Part shown: piece by piece, positions 18,526 to 27,371 of the stretch
How the letters are laid out: the number at the start of each line of letters is the position of its first letter
Position numbering within the stretch: the first letter of the stretch is position 1
Assembly (NCBI RefSeq): GCF_015645445.1
Contig: NZ_JADOGI010000077.1
Location: forward strand, 1 to 44,227
Origin: Nonomuraea cypriaca
GTDB lineage: Bacteria; Actinomycetota; Actinomycetes; Streptosporangiales; Streptosporangiaceae
Direction of reading: 5' to 3'
Length of the DNA: 44,227 nt
Notes under the pieces: generated by a model
Told to the model about the DNA's origin: nothing
The model's input: the letters and a program-made list of their open reading frames with translations, nothing else
Database searches by the model: none
Position numbers and translations under genes: made by a program

Positions 18526-19401
18526 TCAGCTCTCCCGAGCCGGTCGATGGCCCATGGTGGCCATGCAGGAGCTGGTGAGGATGAGGACGCATCCGGACAG
18601 TTGCAGCGGTGTCGGCCGCTCGCCCAGGACCAGGGCTCCGAGAGCGACCGCCCCGACCGGCGTGAACAGGAGCAGGATCGCTCCGACGTGGCTGGGCAGG
18701 CGGGGGCTGGACAGAGCGACGAGGAGCCAGCCGAGCACCTGCCCGAAGAGCGCCACCAACGCCAGCCACCCGATGGCGGCCCAGCCCGGCGCCAGTTCCA
18801 CGCCCTGCCACCATGCCCCCACGACCAGCGAGCATGCCCCCGCCGATACCGTCACCAGCAGGTACGCCCGCAGCGTGCGCCCCTCTCCACTGTTACGCCG
18901 CAAGAGGAACAGATAGCCCGAGTAACACAACGCCGCCAAAACCGCATGAATGGTGCCCAGCACGGGGTCGCTTCCGCCGACGCCACTCTCCAGAACCGCA
19001 CCCGCCAGCACCACACCGAGCAACAGCGGCGGCAGAGCCAGCAGGAACCGCCGGGTCACCGGCTCCCGGTCCACCGCCCAAGCCAGCAGCGGCACGATCA
19101 CCACCTGAACGTTGACCAACACCGTGGACAACCCGGCGCCGACCTCCTCAATGGCCGCCGTCCACAGCAGCATGTCCCCCGCGAACAACAGCCCGGCCAG
19201 CACCGTCATCACCCGGCCACCGGCCGCGTGCCCCCGACCACCGCGTTCCCGCAGCGCCAGCGGCGCCAACACGGGCAGCGCCAGCAGGCAGCGGTAGAAC
19301 GAGGCGGTGCCAGGAGAGACCCGCGCCAGGTCGATCAGCACGGCCGAGGCCGACACGAACAACGCACCGACAGCCATGGATAAGCCCGGAAGCCGCTGCA
19401 T
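18526..19401 (-). CDS. EamA/DMT-family transporter
   Basis: The protein of about 291 residues has ten hydrophobic spans in two EamA repeats; the second repeat begins near DPVLGTIHAVLAALCYSGYL. Motifs such as ASFYRCLLALPVLAPLAL, VLVNVQVVIVPLLAWAVD, HVGAILLLFTPVGAVALGAL and LGERPTPLQLSGCVLI are typical. Such proteins export metabolites or amino acids, and the substrate is unknown. ATG 19401 is preferred because it keeps the whole of TM1; ATG 19377 would cut it short. Neither has a strong ribosome-binding site, and the 5' edge abuts a gene fragment, so the promoter may have been replaced. Confidence 0.85.
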   Translation of the reverse strand: MQRLPGLSMAVGALFVSASAVLIDLARVSPGTASFYRCLLALPVLAPLALRERGGRGHAAGGRVMTVLAGLLFAGDMLLWTAAIEEVGAGLSTVLVNVQVVIVPLLAWAVDREPVTRRFLLALPPLLLGVVLAGAVLESGVGGSDPVLGTIHAVLAALCYSGYLFLLRRNSGEGRTLRAYLLVTVSAGACSLVVGAWWQGVELAPGWAAIGWLALVALFGQVLGWLLVALSSPRLPSHVGAILLLFTPVGAVALGALVLGERPTPLQLSGCVLILTSSCMATMGHRPARES

Positions 19402-19434
19402 CCTGTCGATCGCCGCTGGACGGTACGCGCCCCA

Positions 19435-19950
19435 CAAGCTGGCGCCAAGCAAGTCGTCGAGGAGGCGTTGTACACCTCCGGCATGGACTACACAGTGCTG
19501 CAGCCCGCGAGACTCATGCAGAACTGGTCCGATCCGTGGCGCGAGGTGGTCGAACACGATCGGCTGCCGATGCCCTACCCCGTGACCGCCAGGTTCTGCT
19601 GGGTCGACTACCGGGACGTGGCGGAGGTCGCGGCGCGGGCCATGACCGATGACGAGCTCGGCCATGGCACCTTCGAGCTCTGCGCCCCGGGCATGTGCGA
19701 CGGTACGCAGCTGGCCGCCATGATCAGCGAGGAACTGGGGCGGCGAATCGAGGCGCAGGAGATTCCGCGGGAGCAGTTCGCATCGCAGTTGCCCGCTGGG
19801 CCGATGCGTGAGGGCCTCACGCGCATGCTGGCCCACTACGAACAGCATGGCCTGTCCGGTGGGAACCCGCTCGTGCTGCGTTCCATCCTGGGCCGCGAGC
19901 CGCGGTCGCTGAGACAGTACTTCCACGAACTCGCCACCCACCGGACCTGA
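19435..19950 (+). pseudogene. NmrA-like NAD(P)-binding protein lacking its N-terminus
   Basis: The frame reads AGAKQVVEEALYTSGMDYTV then LQPARLMQNW, followed by RFCWVDYRDVAEVAARAMTD and a normal C-terminus of about 120 residues. This is the middle and end of an NmrA/atypical SDR. The N-terminal GxxGxxG dinucleotide site is absent; the sequence upstream belongs to the EamA gene's 5' edge. A TTG at 19468 could start a 160-residue product, but without the cofactor site it would not be a normal enzyme. Confidence 0.75.
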
Positions 19951-20161
19951 CCGGCGGTATCTGTCGCGGGTGATCGCGAGCACGGTCACGTGACCAGACG
20001 CAGCCGGAGCGCCGCGAGTGCGGCGTGACCGGCCGGTGTCCCGTTCGAAAATTGTGTTACGTGTCCTGAGCCGCTGTTGAGCGGTGTGGTCGTACTCGCT
20101 GATCATGCTGGCGACTACAGGTGTTCAGCCGATGGATCGCAGGTCATTGGGGTTGGTCACG
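19951..20161. other. Intergenic stretch, nothing recognised
   Basis: I see no gene, no strong hairpin and no repeat here. It separates the NmrA fragment from a transposase scrap. Confidence 0.5.
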
Positions 20162-20233
20162 TCGCGGGGTCCGCGGCATGGTGGTGACGACCCGCAGCCC
20201 TTCGGCCGTGAAGACCTCCCGGAAAGCGGAGTT
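20162..20233 (-). pseudogene. Integrase-core transposase, internal scrap
   Basis: Minus strand reads SAFREVFTAEGLRVVTTMPR followed by TPR. This matches the segment of rve transposases just before the N-A-x-x-E-R motif. The scrap ends at PRTPR, exactly where the fragment at 142-307 begins with PRTPRMNA. The remainder of the gene is not here. Confidence 0.5.
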
Positions 20234-20416
20234 TGCGGACATCCTCATAGGCCGCTGCTGCCTCCGCGACGGAAGATGAGATGCACGGTGTCGGTACCCG
20301 GAGTGGACGTGACTGGCGCCACGCGTCTGACGCCGACGCGGAGTTCCCTGAGCGTGGCTGGTGTTTCACGATGACGATCGATCCGGACGGACGCGCAAGG
20401 CAAGTTCTGATACGCC

Positions 20417-20972
20417 GTGCTGATCGCCTCGATGCGCTGGGAGGGGACGGACTGGGAGGGCGAAACCCCGGCCCGGCTGGGAGCTCGCGTTGCTGCCGGG
20501 ACAGGACGTCCGGTTGCTCGGCGCCGGCGAGTTCTTCGGGTTCGGCGTGGATGCGGGGATGGGCTGTTTCCTCGACGCCTCGGGCCGCGACGAGTTCGAG
20601 AGGCTCATCGAGGAGTGGGAAGAGGAGTCCGACCAGGAGGTGGACCTCTTGTCCTCTGAGGTCCACACCCCGGAGGCCGGCACCAATCTGATCGCCTACC
20701 CGAGCGGTTTGGGCGACGGCAGCTACCCGGTGTGGATAGGCCGCGACGCCGACGGGGAAGTCACCGCGTTCGTGGCGGACATGCTCATCCTGCACGACGC
20801 CGACGCACTGCCGCCCACGGTGCCATCGACAGCCGTCTGCCTGCCGCTGTTCACCCCGGTGACCGACGACCGCCGCGAGGCGCCCTTCACCAGTCCCGGC
20901 GCCGCGGCCGAGTTCATGGCGGCCCAGATCAGCCACGTCGACGATGGCTGGGCCGAGCGCCGTCGCTCTTAG
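20417..20972 (+). pseudogene. DUF4241 protein gene broken by frameshift
   Basis: The first part reads YAVLIASMRWEGTDWEGETP then AR, and the second, in the next frame, WELALLPGQDVRLLGAGEFF then GFGVDAGMGCFLDASGRDEF, continuing 150 residues to a normal end. The break is one extra C in GCCCGGCTGGGAG near 20479. A stop just upstream of YAVLI points to a second lesion. DUF4241 proteins are of unknown function. If the single base is a sequencing error, the downstream 160 residues starting near 20490 would still lack their N-terminal part. Confidence 0.75.
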
Positions 20973-21026
20973 AAGCTTGGTGGTAGTTTGTGCCGCCTCC
21001 GCGTACATCGCGTGTCAGGCGGTGCT

Positions 21027-21082
21027 GACCTTCCCGCTCATAGCGGGGAGACCAAACCTCTCCCGCTATGAGGGGAAGGTCA
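21027..21082. repeat. Long inverted repeat (stem-loop)
   Basis: TGACCTTCCCGCTCATAGCG... and its near-complement CGCTATGAGGGGAAGGTCA form a stem of about 24 bp with a six-base loop (ACCAAA) and two single-base bulges. It follows the DUF4241 pseudogene and runs into the transposase fragment. It could be a bidirectional terminator or the end of a small mobile element. No T-run follows. Confidence 0.65.
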
Positions 21083-21241
21083 CGACAGCAACGCCCACCT
21101 GATCACGACGAACAGGTCGTTGTGCCGATGGAAGGTCGGATCAAGCGTCGAAGAGTGCTCGGCGGAGTGATCAACGAGTACTACAGAGCCGCCCAGCTGA
21201 TCCAAAGAAACGCCAGCTCAGACCATGTGTATGGATTTTGA
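21077..21241 (+). pseudogene. Integrase-core transposase, C-terminal scrap
   Basis: Plus strand reads SRQQRPPDHDEQVVVPMEGR then IKRRRVLGGVINEYYRAA and continues about 17 residues to TGA. The words HDEQVVV, R-I-K-R-R-R-V-L-G-G-x-I-N-E-Y are typical of the tail of rve transposases in actinomycetes. The part before SRQQRP is missing; the fragment at 142-307 ends in HQSRR at the same point of the protein. Confidence 0.65.
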
Positions 21242-21268
21242 AGCGGTACAGGCTGTGCCGTACCAGCG

Positions 21269-21679
21269 TTATCGCCTGGTGCATTGATAGGCGATCCAGC
21301 GGCCGCCGCCCGCATTGGCTATAGCGTTCCTCTTCGCCCTGGCGGGTGTGCTCCCCCTGCCGCCCCAGTAGACGTTTTTCCTGGAATTGTAGGCGACAGC
21401 GCCACACCCGTTGACGAAGGTGACAAGGACTTTGCAGGTGGAGCGGCCGCATTCTTTCAGTGCCCGCCGTTTGGCGGAGGCCACTGTTCTGTAGTCCCAG
21501 GACCTGCCCGTACGACCGTTCTGCGCCACAGCGATGGCGCCGTAATAGTAACGCGCTTGACTTTCCCCCGCGGTAACCGATGTCGCCGCAGAAGCTGCTG
21601 CGGGTAACGCCGTAGCCAGCACCCCGCTCGCCATAAAGACGCAAGCGGCGATGGCAGTGAGCTTCTTGCCTAGCTGCAT
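21269..21679 (-). CDS. Secreted DUF4189 protein
   Basis: The 136-residue protein has a Sec signal peptide: MQLGKK, a hydrophobic core LTAIAACVFMASGVLATALP, and a likely cleavage after AASA. The mature part has YYYGAIAVAQ, SWDYRTVASAKRRALKECGR, CKVLVTFVNGCGAVAY and WIAYQCTRR, typical of DUF4189, with four cysteines that could form two disulfides. GAAGGGAAG precedes ATG 21679. The function is unknown in the family. It is exported and small, and appears intact. Confidence 0.88.
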   Translation of the reverse strand: MQLGKKLTAIAACVFMASGVLATALPAAASAATSVTAGESQARYYYGAIAVAQNGRTGRSWDYRTVASAKRRALKECGRSTCKVLVTFVNGCGAVAYNSRKNVYWGGRGSTPARAKRNAIANAGGGRWIAYQCTRR

Positions 21680-21976
21680 GATGTCTTCCCTTCGTGCCGT
21701 CCAAGCGGACGGCAGCGTGGTTGGTGAGGGGAGTCTGCAATGTACCGCTTGCAAACCACTGAAACCGATAGAGGCTTAAGTGGGCGATGTGAAGGCCGTC
21801 AGTGGAACGGGTAGGAGTTGAGCCGCTTGCGCGCCTCGTAGTGCCAATCGCGGCGGCGCGCGGACTTCCTGCACCGCCTGCCCCGCTCGCACCGCCACTC
21901 CGTCGAGGTCCGCCACCGCGCCCCTCTTCGAGGACGACCGCGCCGCCGCCCACCTGGAGCAGGTCCTGGCCGCCGG
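21680..21976. other. Intergenic stretch without recognised gene
   Basis: This contains the 5' leader of the DUF4189 gene and about 200 bases of high-GC sequence with no convincing product. A plus-strand frame reading LFEDDRAAAHLEQVLAAGDA could be a gene end but matches nothing I know. Confidence 0.4.
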
Positions 21977-22008
21977 CGATGCCCGGCCGGAGATCCGGCC
22001 GGGCATCG
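21977..22008 (-). terminator. Perfect hairpin terminator after the lipase gene
   Basis: CGATGCCCGGCCGG and its exact complement CCGGCCGGGCATCG are separated by AGAT, a 14-bp GC-rich stem starting three bases after the lipase stop. It lacks a T-tract, as is common for actinobacterial terminators. Confidence 0.75.
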
Positions 22009-22010
22009 CG

Positions 22011-23363
22011 TCAGCCGGTGTAGTCGTCGAAGATGACCGAGATCCGGTGCCCGCTCGACGGCAGGGCCGGCACCGCCAGCACGTCGCGCTCGCCGTTCCC
22101 GCCGCGCGGCGTGGACACCACGGTCAGCGGCCGCCGCTTCGCGGGCAAGAAGGCGTCCATCGCGGTCAGGAACGGCTGGGCGAAGAACTGCGGGATCGGC
22201 GCGGTGAGGTCGGTGACGCCGTCCACGCCGGCGTCGTAGACGAAGATCCCGATCGCCCGCTTGGTGCGTGGCGCGTTCGCCGGATTCAGCAGTTCGAGCC
22301 CGTTGACGCGCAGCGAGTCGCCTGCCGCGCCCTGGTCACCCCACCACTCCTTCTGCCGGTTGATGACCAGGTTGGTGTGGCGCTCGCTGGCCTCCATCAG
22401 GCCCGACACGCCCTCCCCCGGCCGGCTCGTCAGCAGCCGCACCAGCGCGTCCGAGCGCCGGAAGGGCTGGAAGTACAGGTGGTGCACGGACGCGGGCCAC
22501 ACCACGGCGAACTCGTAGTGCTCGTCACCGCGGGCCCTGAACGGTCCCCACGCCCCGTCCTGGCCGATCCGGAAGGCCGCCGCGGGCTTCCTCGATCTGC
22601 GCTCCCCTGTGCGCGGATCCACTCGGTAGACCTCGACCCGGGTCCCGTCCGCCCCCACGTTGCTCGGGAACAGCACCGTACGCCCCGACAGCCACACGGA
22701 TCCCCGCTCCTCCACGACGTCCGCGGTACGCGGGCGAAGCCCGGTGAAGAACTGGTAGAACTTCGCGAAGGTCTCGGGCGACGAGACGACCTGCGTGTGG
22801 GACATCTCCGGGAACCGTACGTTCTCGGCCCCGCCCACCTGCCGTTCGGCCGAGCCCTCGCCCCAAACCGCGAGCGTGGGCACGCCGCCAGGCTGGTCCG
22901 CCGAGCTGGCCCCGTCCAGGTTGACGTAGTGCGCGACCTTGGCCGCCCGCTCCGGCGAGCTGCGCAGGTACTCCTGCATCAGGGTGGTCCCCAGCGAGTG
23001 GGCCAGCAGATCGACCTTGTCCGCCCGCGACTTCGCCAGCAGCCGGTCGATCCGCGCGTCCAGCCCCGCGTAGACCTGCGCGCGGGTGTTCACCTGGAAC
23101 AGTGAGTCGTACTCGTGGGCCTCGATCAGCCCAATCCGGTAACCGTTGCCCGTCAGCCGCCGCGCCTGCGTGTCGAACTGGGCGGCCGACCCGCTGAACC
23201 CATGCACGAAGACGACCGGCCGATGGCCACCCCTTCGTGTCTGCTCGTGGGTCTGCTCATGGGTGGCCTGTTCCTGGGCCTGTGCGGCGGGCGTCGGCAG
23301 CGCGCCCGCCAGCAGGACCGCTGATGACACCGCTAACGAGGCGACCAGCCTTCGCAGCTTCAC
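22011..23363 (-). CDS. Secreted alpha/beta-hydrolase (lipase-like)
   Basis: The 450-residue protein starts at GTG 23363 six bases after AAGGAG. A signal peptide (LRRLVASLAVSSAVLLAGAL, cleavage near AQA) leads into a His/Gln/Thr-rich linker. The hydrolase domain follows, with VVFVHGFSGSAAQFD as the oxyanion region and the nucleophile Ser near residue 123 in LLAHSLGT. The C-terminal 200 residues carry a beta-rich region (EVYRVDPRTGER) typical of large actinomycete lipases acting on esters outside the cell. A strong hairpin follows the stop. It is transcribed toward the left, apart from the halogenase cassette. Confidence 0.88.
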   Translation of the reverse strand: MKLRRLVASLAVSSAVLLAGALPTPAAQAQEQATHEQTHEQTRRGGHRPVVFVHGFSGSAAQFDTQARRLTGNGYRIGLIEAHEYDSLFQVNTRAQVYAGLDARIDRLLAKSRADKVDLLAHSLGTTLMQEYLRSSPERAAKVAHYVNLDGASSADQPGGVPTLAVWGEGSAERQVGGAENVRFPEMSHTQVVSSPETFAKFYQFFTGLRPRTADVVEERGSVWLSGRTVLFPSNVGADGTRVEVYRVDPRTGERRSRKPAAAFRIGQDGAWGPFRARGDEHYEFAVVWPASVHHLYFQPFRRSDALVRLLTSRPGEGVSGLMEASERHTNLVINRQKEWWGDQGAAGDSLRVNGLELLNPANAPRTKRAIGIFVYDAGVDGVTDLTAPIPQFFAQPFLTAMDAFLPAKRRPLTVVSTPRGGNGERDVLAVPALPSSGHRISVIFDDYTG

Positions 23364-23476
23364 ACCCGGCTCCTTCCGAGGAGGGAACATGAGGAGAACA
23401 TTGCTCTGGTACGCCGCCAGCGTCGATCATCAGGGTCCCCGCGTCAACCACGCCGGACACGGGTGTCGGGGAACAG

Positions 23477-23580
23477 CCGAGCAGCTCCCGCATCTGGACG
23501 AGCGGCAACGCCGCTTCTATCTGGCCTCGGAGGCCGAGGCACTGGGGCACGGAGGAATCGCGGCCGATCCTGGACCTGTT
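23477..23580 (+). pseudogene. ISAzo13-type transposase, N-terminal scrap
   Basis: Plus strand reads EQLPHLDERQRRFYLASEAE and then ALGHGGIAA. This is the characteristic beginning of ISAzo13-family transposases (L-D-E-R-Q-R-R, E-A-x-x-x-G-H-G-G-I-A). Similarity stops after about 35 residues. It separates the secreted lipase from the halogenase cassette and may mark how the cassette's left edge was formed. Confidence 0.75.
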
Positions 23581-23629
23581 CAGATCTTGATCTACTCCGG
23601 CCTGGAAATAATCCACCCTCACCTCACCA

Positions 23630-24898
23630 TCAATCAGCAGACGCGGCGCGTCCGTGCAAAGAAGGCGTTGGCGTCATCGATCGGGTATTGAGCAGCCGCA
23701 TAACAGGCGCGGTGGCCGCGGTGGTGATCAGCGCCACCAGCGTGAGCACGGTCAGGCCCAACTCGTTGATCAGGTGGTACTGGTAGCCGATCGTGGCGAC
23801 GACCAACTCGGTGACACCACGGCAGTTCAGCAGCACACCCAACCGCAGCGCGTCCTGGCGGGGCAGGCCGCCGAGGCGGGCACCGCCGTACCCGCCGAGC
23901 ACCTTGGTGGCGACGGCGATCGCCAGGACCGCGCCGAACAGCAGCCAGTGCGCGGCCGACCCGCTGATCAACCCGACGGACGTCCGCAGCCCCACGCCTG
24001 CGAAGAACAGCGGGAGCAGCACCATCAGCGTGAAACCCTGCAACTGGTGCCCGATCCGCTCGACCACCGCCGATTCCCTGGGCACGATGGTGCCGAACAG
24101 GAACGCGCCGATCAGCGGATGCAGCCCCACCAGCTGGCTGGCGGCGGCGAAGATGAGCGCCCCGGTGACCAGCACCGGGAGCACGAACCTGTTCTCAGCT
24201 CCCGCGCGGCGCACGAGCGCGGCGAGGGCCGGGCGCACGGCGAGCATGGTCACGGCCAGCAGTAGCGCGCCCAGGCCGAGCGTGAGCAGCGCGTGCCCGG
24301 CACCGGTGACGGCAAGCACCGCGAGCAGCACCGTGAGCGCCCCCCACATGACCACGTCGCCCACGGCCGCGCAGGCCAGCGCGAGCACGCCGACGCCCTC
24401 GCGCATGCCGAGGTCCAGCAGGATGCGGGCGAGCACCGGCAACGCGGTGATCGACAGAGCCAGCCCGAAGAACAGCGGTGCGGCGATCCCGTCCCCGGCC
24501 GGGCCACGCATCATGTCGCCGCTCAGCAGGGCGATGCCAGTACCGGCCACGAACGGCAGCCCCATGCCCAGCGTCACCACAGAGGCGATCAAACCCTGCC
24601 TCGCCCGTACCGTGCTCAGCCTCAGCTCGCAGCCCAGCAGGAACATGAACGTCACCAGCCCAAGCTGGGCCGCCAGGTCCAGCGTCGCCAGCACTTGCTC
24701 GGGCAGTATCCACTCCCGTCCCGCAGGCCAGACGGCGCCGAGCACCGACGGGCCCAGCAGCAGCCCGCCGAGGATCTCCCCGATGATGGGCGGCTGACGC
24801 AACCGGCTCAGCAGCGCGCCCGCCAGGTTGCTGAGCAGCACGATGACGGCCACGGCCAGCAGGAAGCGGGCGATCGGGTCGGGCGCGAAGGTCATCAC
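23630..24898 (-). CDS. CPA2-type Na+(K+)/H+ antiporter of the halogenase cassette
   Basis: The 422-residue membrane protein has about 12-13 spans. Family marks are RQPPIIGEILGGLLLGPSVL near residue 34, FMFLLGCELRL near 84, FGLALSITALPVLARILLDL near 145, and LNCRGVTELVVATIGY near 363. It has no TrkA-N domain, so it is the short secondary-metabolism form. It exchanges cations for protons. Its start (GTG 24898 or ATG 24895) is 22 bases after the reductase stop, with GGAAAGG upstream. The order halogenase-reductase-antiporter equals the MibH-MibS-MibN set that I recall from the microbisporicin cluster. Confidence 0.9.
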   Translation of the reverse strand: MMTFAPDPIARFLLAVAVIVLLSNLAGALLSRLRQPPIIGEILGGLLLGPSVLGAVWPAGREWILPEQVLATLDLAAQLGLVTFMFLLGCELRLSTVRARQGLIASVVTLGMGLPFVAGTGIALLSGDMMRGPAGDGIAAPLFFGLALSITALPVLARILLDLGMREGVGVLALACAAVGDVVMWGALTVLLAVLAVTGAGHALLTLGLGALLLAVTMLAVRPALAALVRRAGAENRFVLPVLVTGALIFAAASQLVGLHPLIGAFLFGTIVPRESAVVERIGHQLQGFTLMVLLPLFFAGVGLRTSVGLISGSAAHWLLFGAVLAIAVATKVLGGYGGARLGGLPRQDALRLGVLLNCRGVTELVVATIGYQYHLINELGLTVLTLVALITTAATAPVMRLLNTRSMTPTPSLHGRAASAD

Positions 24899-24920
24899 GC
24901 CCGGCCTTTCCGACGACGCG

Positions 24921-25433
24921 TCACAGAGCCATCTCCCCCGGCCAGGGTGCGAACCCGCTCAGCCCGTACAGCAGCGGCACGTCCCGCTCCTGGTCGATGC
25001 TCACGACGCCGCCGATCACGATCACGTGATCGCCCACGTCGACCGTCTTCTTCACGGCGCACTCGGCCCTGGCGAACGAGTCGGCGTGCAGCCACGGCAC
25101 GCCGAGCAGCCGCGACGGCCGCCACGCCGCCCGGTCGAACCGGTCGGGCGCGGCCGAGGCGAACAGCTCGGCGGTGCGCCGGCTGTCGGCGCGCAGCAGG
25201 TTGACGGCGAACGCACCGCTGTCGAGCACGGCGCCCAGCGTGCCGCTGCGCACGTCCAGGCAGGTCAGCAGGATGGGCGGGGAAACGGTCACGCTGGTCA
25301 GCGAGGTACAGGTCATGCCGTGCGGCCGGTCGGCCGCGTCCACTGCGGTGATCACCGCCACTCCGGTCGGGAACGCGCTCATCAGCGCGCGGTACTCCGC
25401 CCCGGTCACCGGACGGGTGCCGGCGATCCCCAC
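24921..25433 (-). CDS. Flavin reductase (partner of the halogenase)
   Basis: The 170-residue protein of the flavin-reductase-like (split-barrel FMN-binding) family has FPTGVAVITA, HGMTCTSLTSVTVSPPILLT and FAVNLLRADSRRTAELFA. The C-terminal GDHVIVIGGV carries the conserved G-D-H. It supplies FADH2 from NAD(P)H to flavin-dependent halogenases. The GTG start at 25433 lies one base after the halogenase stop (TGACGTG), a translational coupling that strongly supports a working pair. Confidence 0.93.
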   Translation of the reverse strand: MGIAGTRPVTGAEYRALMSAFPTGVAVITAVDAADRPHGMTCTSLTSVTVSPPILLTCLDVRSGTLGAVLDSGAFAVNLLRADSRRTAELFASAAPDRFDRAAWRPSRLLGVPWLHADSFARAECAVKKTVDVGDHVIVIGGVVSIDQERDVPLLYGLSGFAPWPGEMAL

Positions 25434-25434
25434 G

Positions 25435-26985
25435 TCACCGGTCCTTCTCGTTGAGGGACACGAGGTACTCCCTGGCCGTGGGCAGCCCGTCGACGAGCCG
25501 CCGGGCGTCGCGCCGCACCGCCGCCAGCTCGGCGCGGGCCTTGGCCGGGTCCAGGCGCCCCAGCGCCGGTCTGGGCCGCTCAGGCTGCCAGCCGAGCCCA
25601 AGCAGCATCGTGATCCACGAGTACGTCTCGAACCCGTGGTAATGCGGGTAGATGTCATGGTCATCGAGCAGCACCGAGGAGGCCAGCCGCAGCCGCTCGG
25701 CCAGCCCCTCGGGCAGCTCGCGGGTCTTGGTCTCCTTCCAGTACGGCGTGTCGTTCCGCGCCGCCGCCCGGTAGTGCAGGACCAGGAACTCCTTGACCCC
25801 GTCCACGACGTGCGCGACGCGGCGGTTGTAGTTGTCGACGAGCACCGGGTCCCATCTGTCGTCAGGGAAGTGCTTGACGAGTTGCTCAACCGCATGCTGG
25901 ATGAAGAAGATCCCGGTGGACTCCAGTGGCTCAACGAAGGCGCTGGACAGGCCGATGGCCACGCAGTTCTTTACCCAGGAGCGGTGGTTGCGGCCGATCC
26001 GCATCCGGATGTGGTTGGCCTCCAGGTCGTCCTTGCCGGGCGCCACGTGCTGCCTCAGCGTGTGCTCAGCCTGCTCTGGTGTGCAGTACGCGTCAGAGTA
26101 GACGTAGCCGTTGCCGTTGCGGCCGTACAGGGGGATGGTCCAGATCCAGCCCGCGTCCATCGCGTGCGCGGTCGTGTACGGGTCGATCTCCTCCCGCCCC
26201 GGATCGCGTGCCACGCGCAGCGCGACGGCCCGGTTGTTGGGCAGCATGTCCTCGAAGGAGTCGAACCGTTCCCCCAGCGTCTTGTTGATCAGTAGCCCGC
26301 GGAACCCGGTGCAGTCCACGAACAGGTCGCCGGGCACCCTTCCCTGCCCCTGCGTGGTGACGTGGCTGATCCAGCCGCGCTCGTCCTGGCCGACGTCGAC
26401 CACGTCGTCCACGACGTGCTTGACGCCGCGGGCCACGCCGTAGTCGGTCAGGAAGGAGGCCAGCAGGGCGGCATCGAAATGATAGGCGTACGGGAACTGC
26501 GCCCGCTGCTCATCCAGGGTGGAGGGGCGGAGCGAGCCGTTGGGGGAGGCCGCGAACAGCGACCCGTCCATGGTCCTGGGCGAACGGCGCGCCTCGCACA
26601 GGTATGGGGTGACGAAGCAGTCGAGGTCGAACGTCAGGCTGTGGTCGCCTTCCTTGAGCCACCACTCGGCCAGGTTGAATCCGTCGGCGACCCGCATGTG
26701 CTCGAACGGGTGGTAGAAGTGGTGGCCGGGCGCCCGCCAATCCTGGAACCTGATGCCCAGCTTGTACGAGCCCGAGCACGCCGGCATCCAGTCCCGCTCG
26801 TCGAGCCCGAGATAGTCAAAGAAGTGGCGTATGGTGCTGAAGGTAGCCTCGCCGACGCCGATCGTGGCCACGCGCGCCGATTCCACGAGCGTCACGTCCA
26901 CACGATCGCCGAAGGCGGTCTTGAGATAGGTGGCGGTCATCCACCCGGCGGTCCCGCCGCCGACGATCACCACTGACTTGATCAT
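25435..26985 (-). CDS. FAD-dependent tryptophan halogenase (PyrH/MibH-like)
   Basis: The 516-residue enzyme has N-terminal MIKSVVIVGGGTAGWMTATY (GxGxxG), the halogenase signature GWIWTIP (W280, W282, P285), the catalytic lysine K75 in SYKLGIRF, and the catalytic glutamate E355 followed by S356 in FVEPLESTGIFF. All residues for chlorinating free or peptide-bound tryptophan through a hypochlorous acid/lysine chloramine route are in place. Many stretches (IGVGEATFSTIRHFFDYLGL, RAQFPYAYHFDA, LFVDCTGFRGLLIN) match my memory of PyrH, a tryptophan 5-halogenase. Position 5 is thus a reasonable guess, not proof. GGGAG precedes the ATG by about eight bases. No peptide or scaffold gene is adjacent. Confidence 0.96.
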   Translation of the reverse strand: MIKSVVIVGGGTAGWMTATYLKTAFGDRVDVTLVESARVATIGVGEATFSTIRHFFDYLGLDERDWMPACSGSYKLGIRFQDWRAPGHHFYHPFEHMRVADGFNLAEWWLKEGDHSLTFDLDCFVTPYLCEARRSPRTMDGSLFAASPNGSLRPSTLDEQRAQFPYAYHFDAALLASFLTDYGVARGVKHVVDDVVDVGQDERGWISHVTTQGQGRVPGDLFVDCTGFRGLLINKTLGERFDSFEDMLPNNRAVALRVARDPGREEIDPYTTAHAMDAGWIWTIPLYGRNGNGYVYSDAYCTPEQAEHTLRQHVAPGKDDLEANHIRMRIGRNHRSWVKNCVAIGLSSAFVEPLESTGIFFIQHAVEQLVKHFPDDRWDPVLVDNYNRRVAHVVDGVKEFLVLHYRAAARNDTPYWKETKTRELPEGLAERLRLASSVLLDDHDIYPHYHGFETYSWITMLLGLGWQPERPRPALGRLDPAKARAELAAVRRDARRLVDGLPTAREYLVSLNEKDR

Positions 26986-27245
26986 TTGGTGCTCCCTGCC
27001 TGGTCGTTTCACGGGATGAGGTGGGGACGGCGCGGAGTCAGCCCTGCGCGGGGCGAAGAGCGCGTATATGGAGGCGGCCACGGCGATCGAGAGCGCCAGG
27101 TCCCGCAATCACTCAGAGCCGCACCTACGGCGGGCTCCCATCCGAGATGCCATCACGCATCACCCGCCGACGGCTGACCGCATCACCGATCACCACCGTC
27201 GTGAGGCGCCGGAGGCGACGGCCAGGCCGCCTGACGAGCTGCCGA
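26986..27245. other. Leader of the halogenase cassette with possible transporter tail
   Basis: Upstream of the halogenase start its frame remains open and encodes LALSIAVAASIYALFAP, a hydrophobic segment that could be the last membrane span of the MFS transporter whose beginning survives at 27246-27371. Otherwise no gene is seen. Any promoter of the cassette must lie here or further upstream, but I cannot point to a convincing -35/-10 pair. Confidence 0.3.
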
Positions 27246-27371
27246 TCAGGCGGGCGACGTTGGCGCTGGGTACGTCAGCATGTAGACGTAAACCGGCAGC
27301 CCGATCAGCAGCAGCCAGTCGCCTACCTCCGAGATGAGTCCGCCCAGCCAGATGAGGGTGGCGAAGCACGG
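27246..27371 (-). pseudogene. MFS exporter, N-terminal scrap
   Basis: Minus strand reads ATLIWLGGLISEVGDWLLLI then GLPVYVYMLT and stops. The pattern W-L-G-x-x-I-S-x-x-G-D-W-L-x-x-x-x-L-P-x-Y is the first transmembrane helix and loop of MFS efflux proteins. A stop lies just before and the rest is deleted. The position directly ahead of the halogenase suggests a lost exporter of the product. Confidence 0.6.

Noticed and set aside
22047..23105. Plus-strand frame opposite the lipase
   Set aside because: It is antisense to a gene with signal peptide, HGF and AHSLG motifs; the frame has no domain and no ribosome-binding site.
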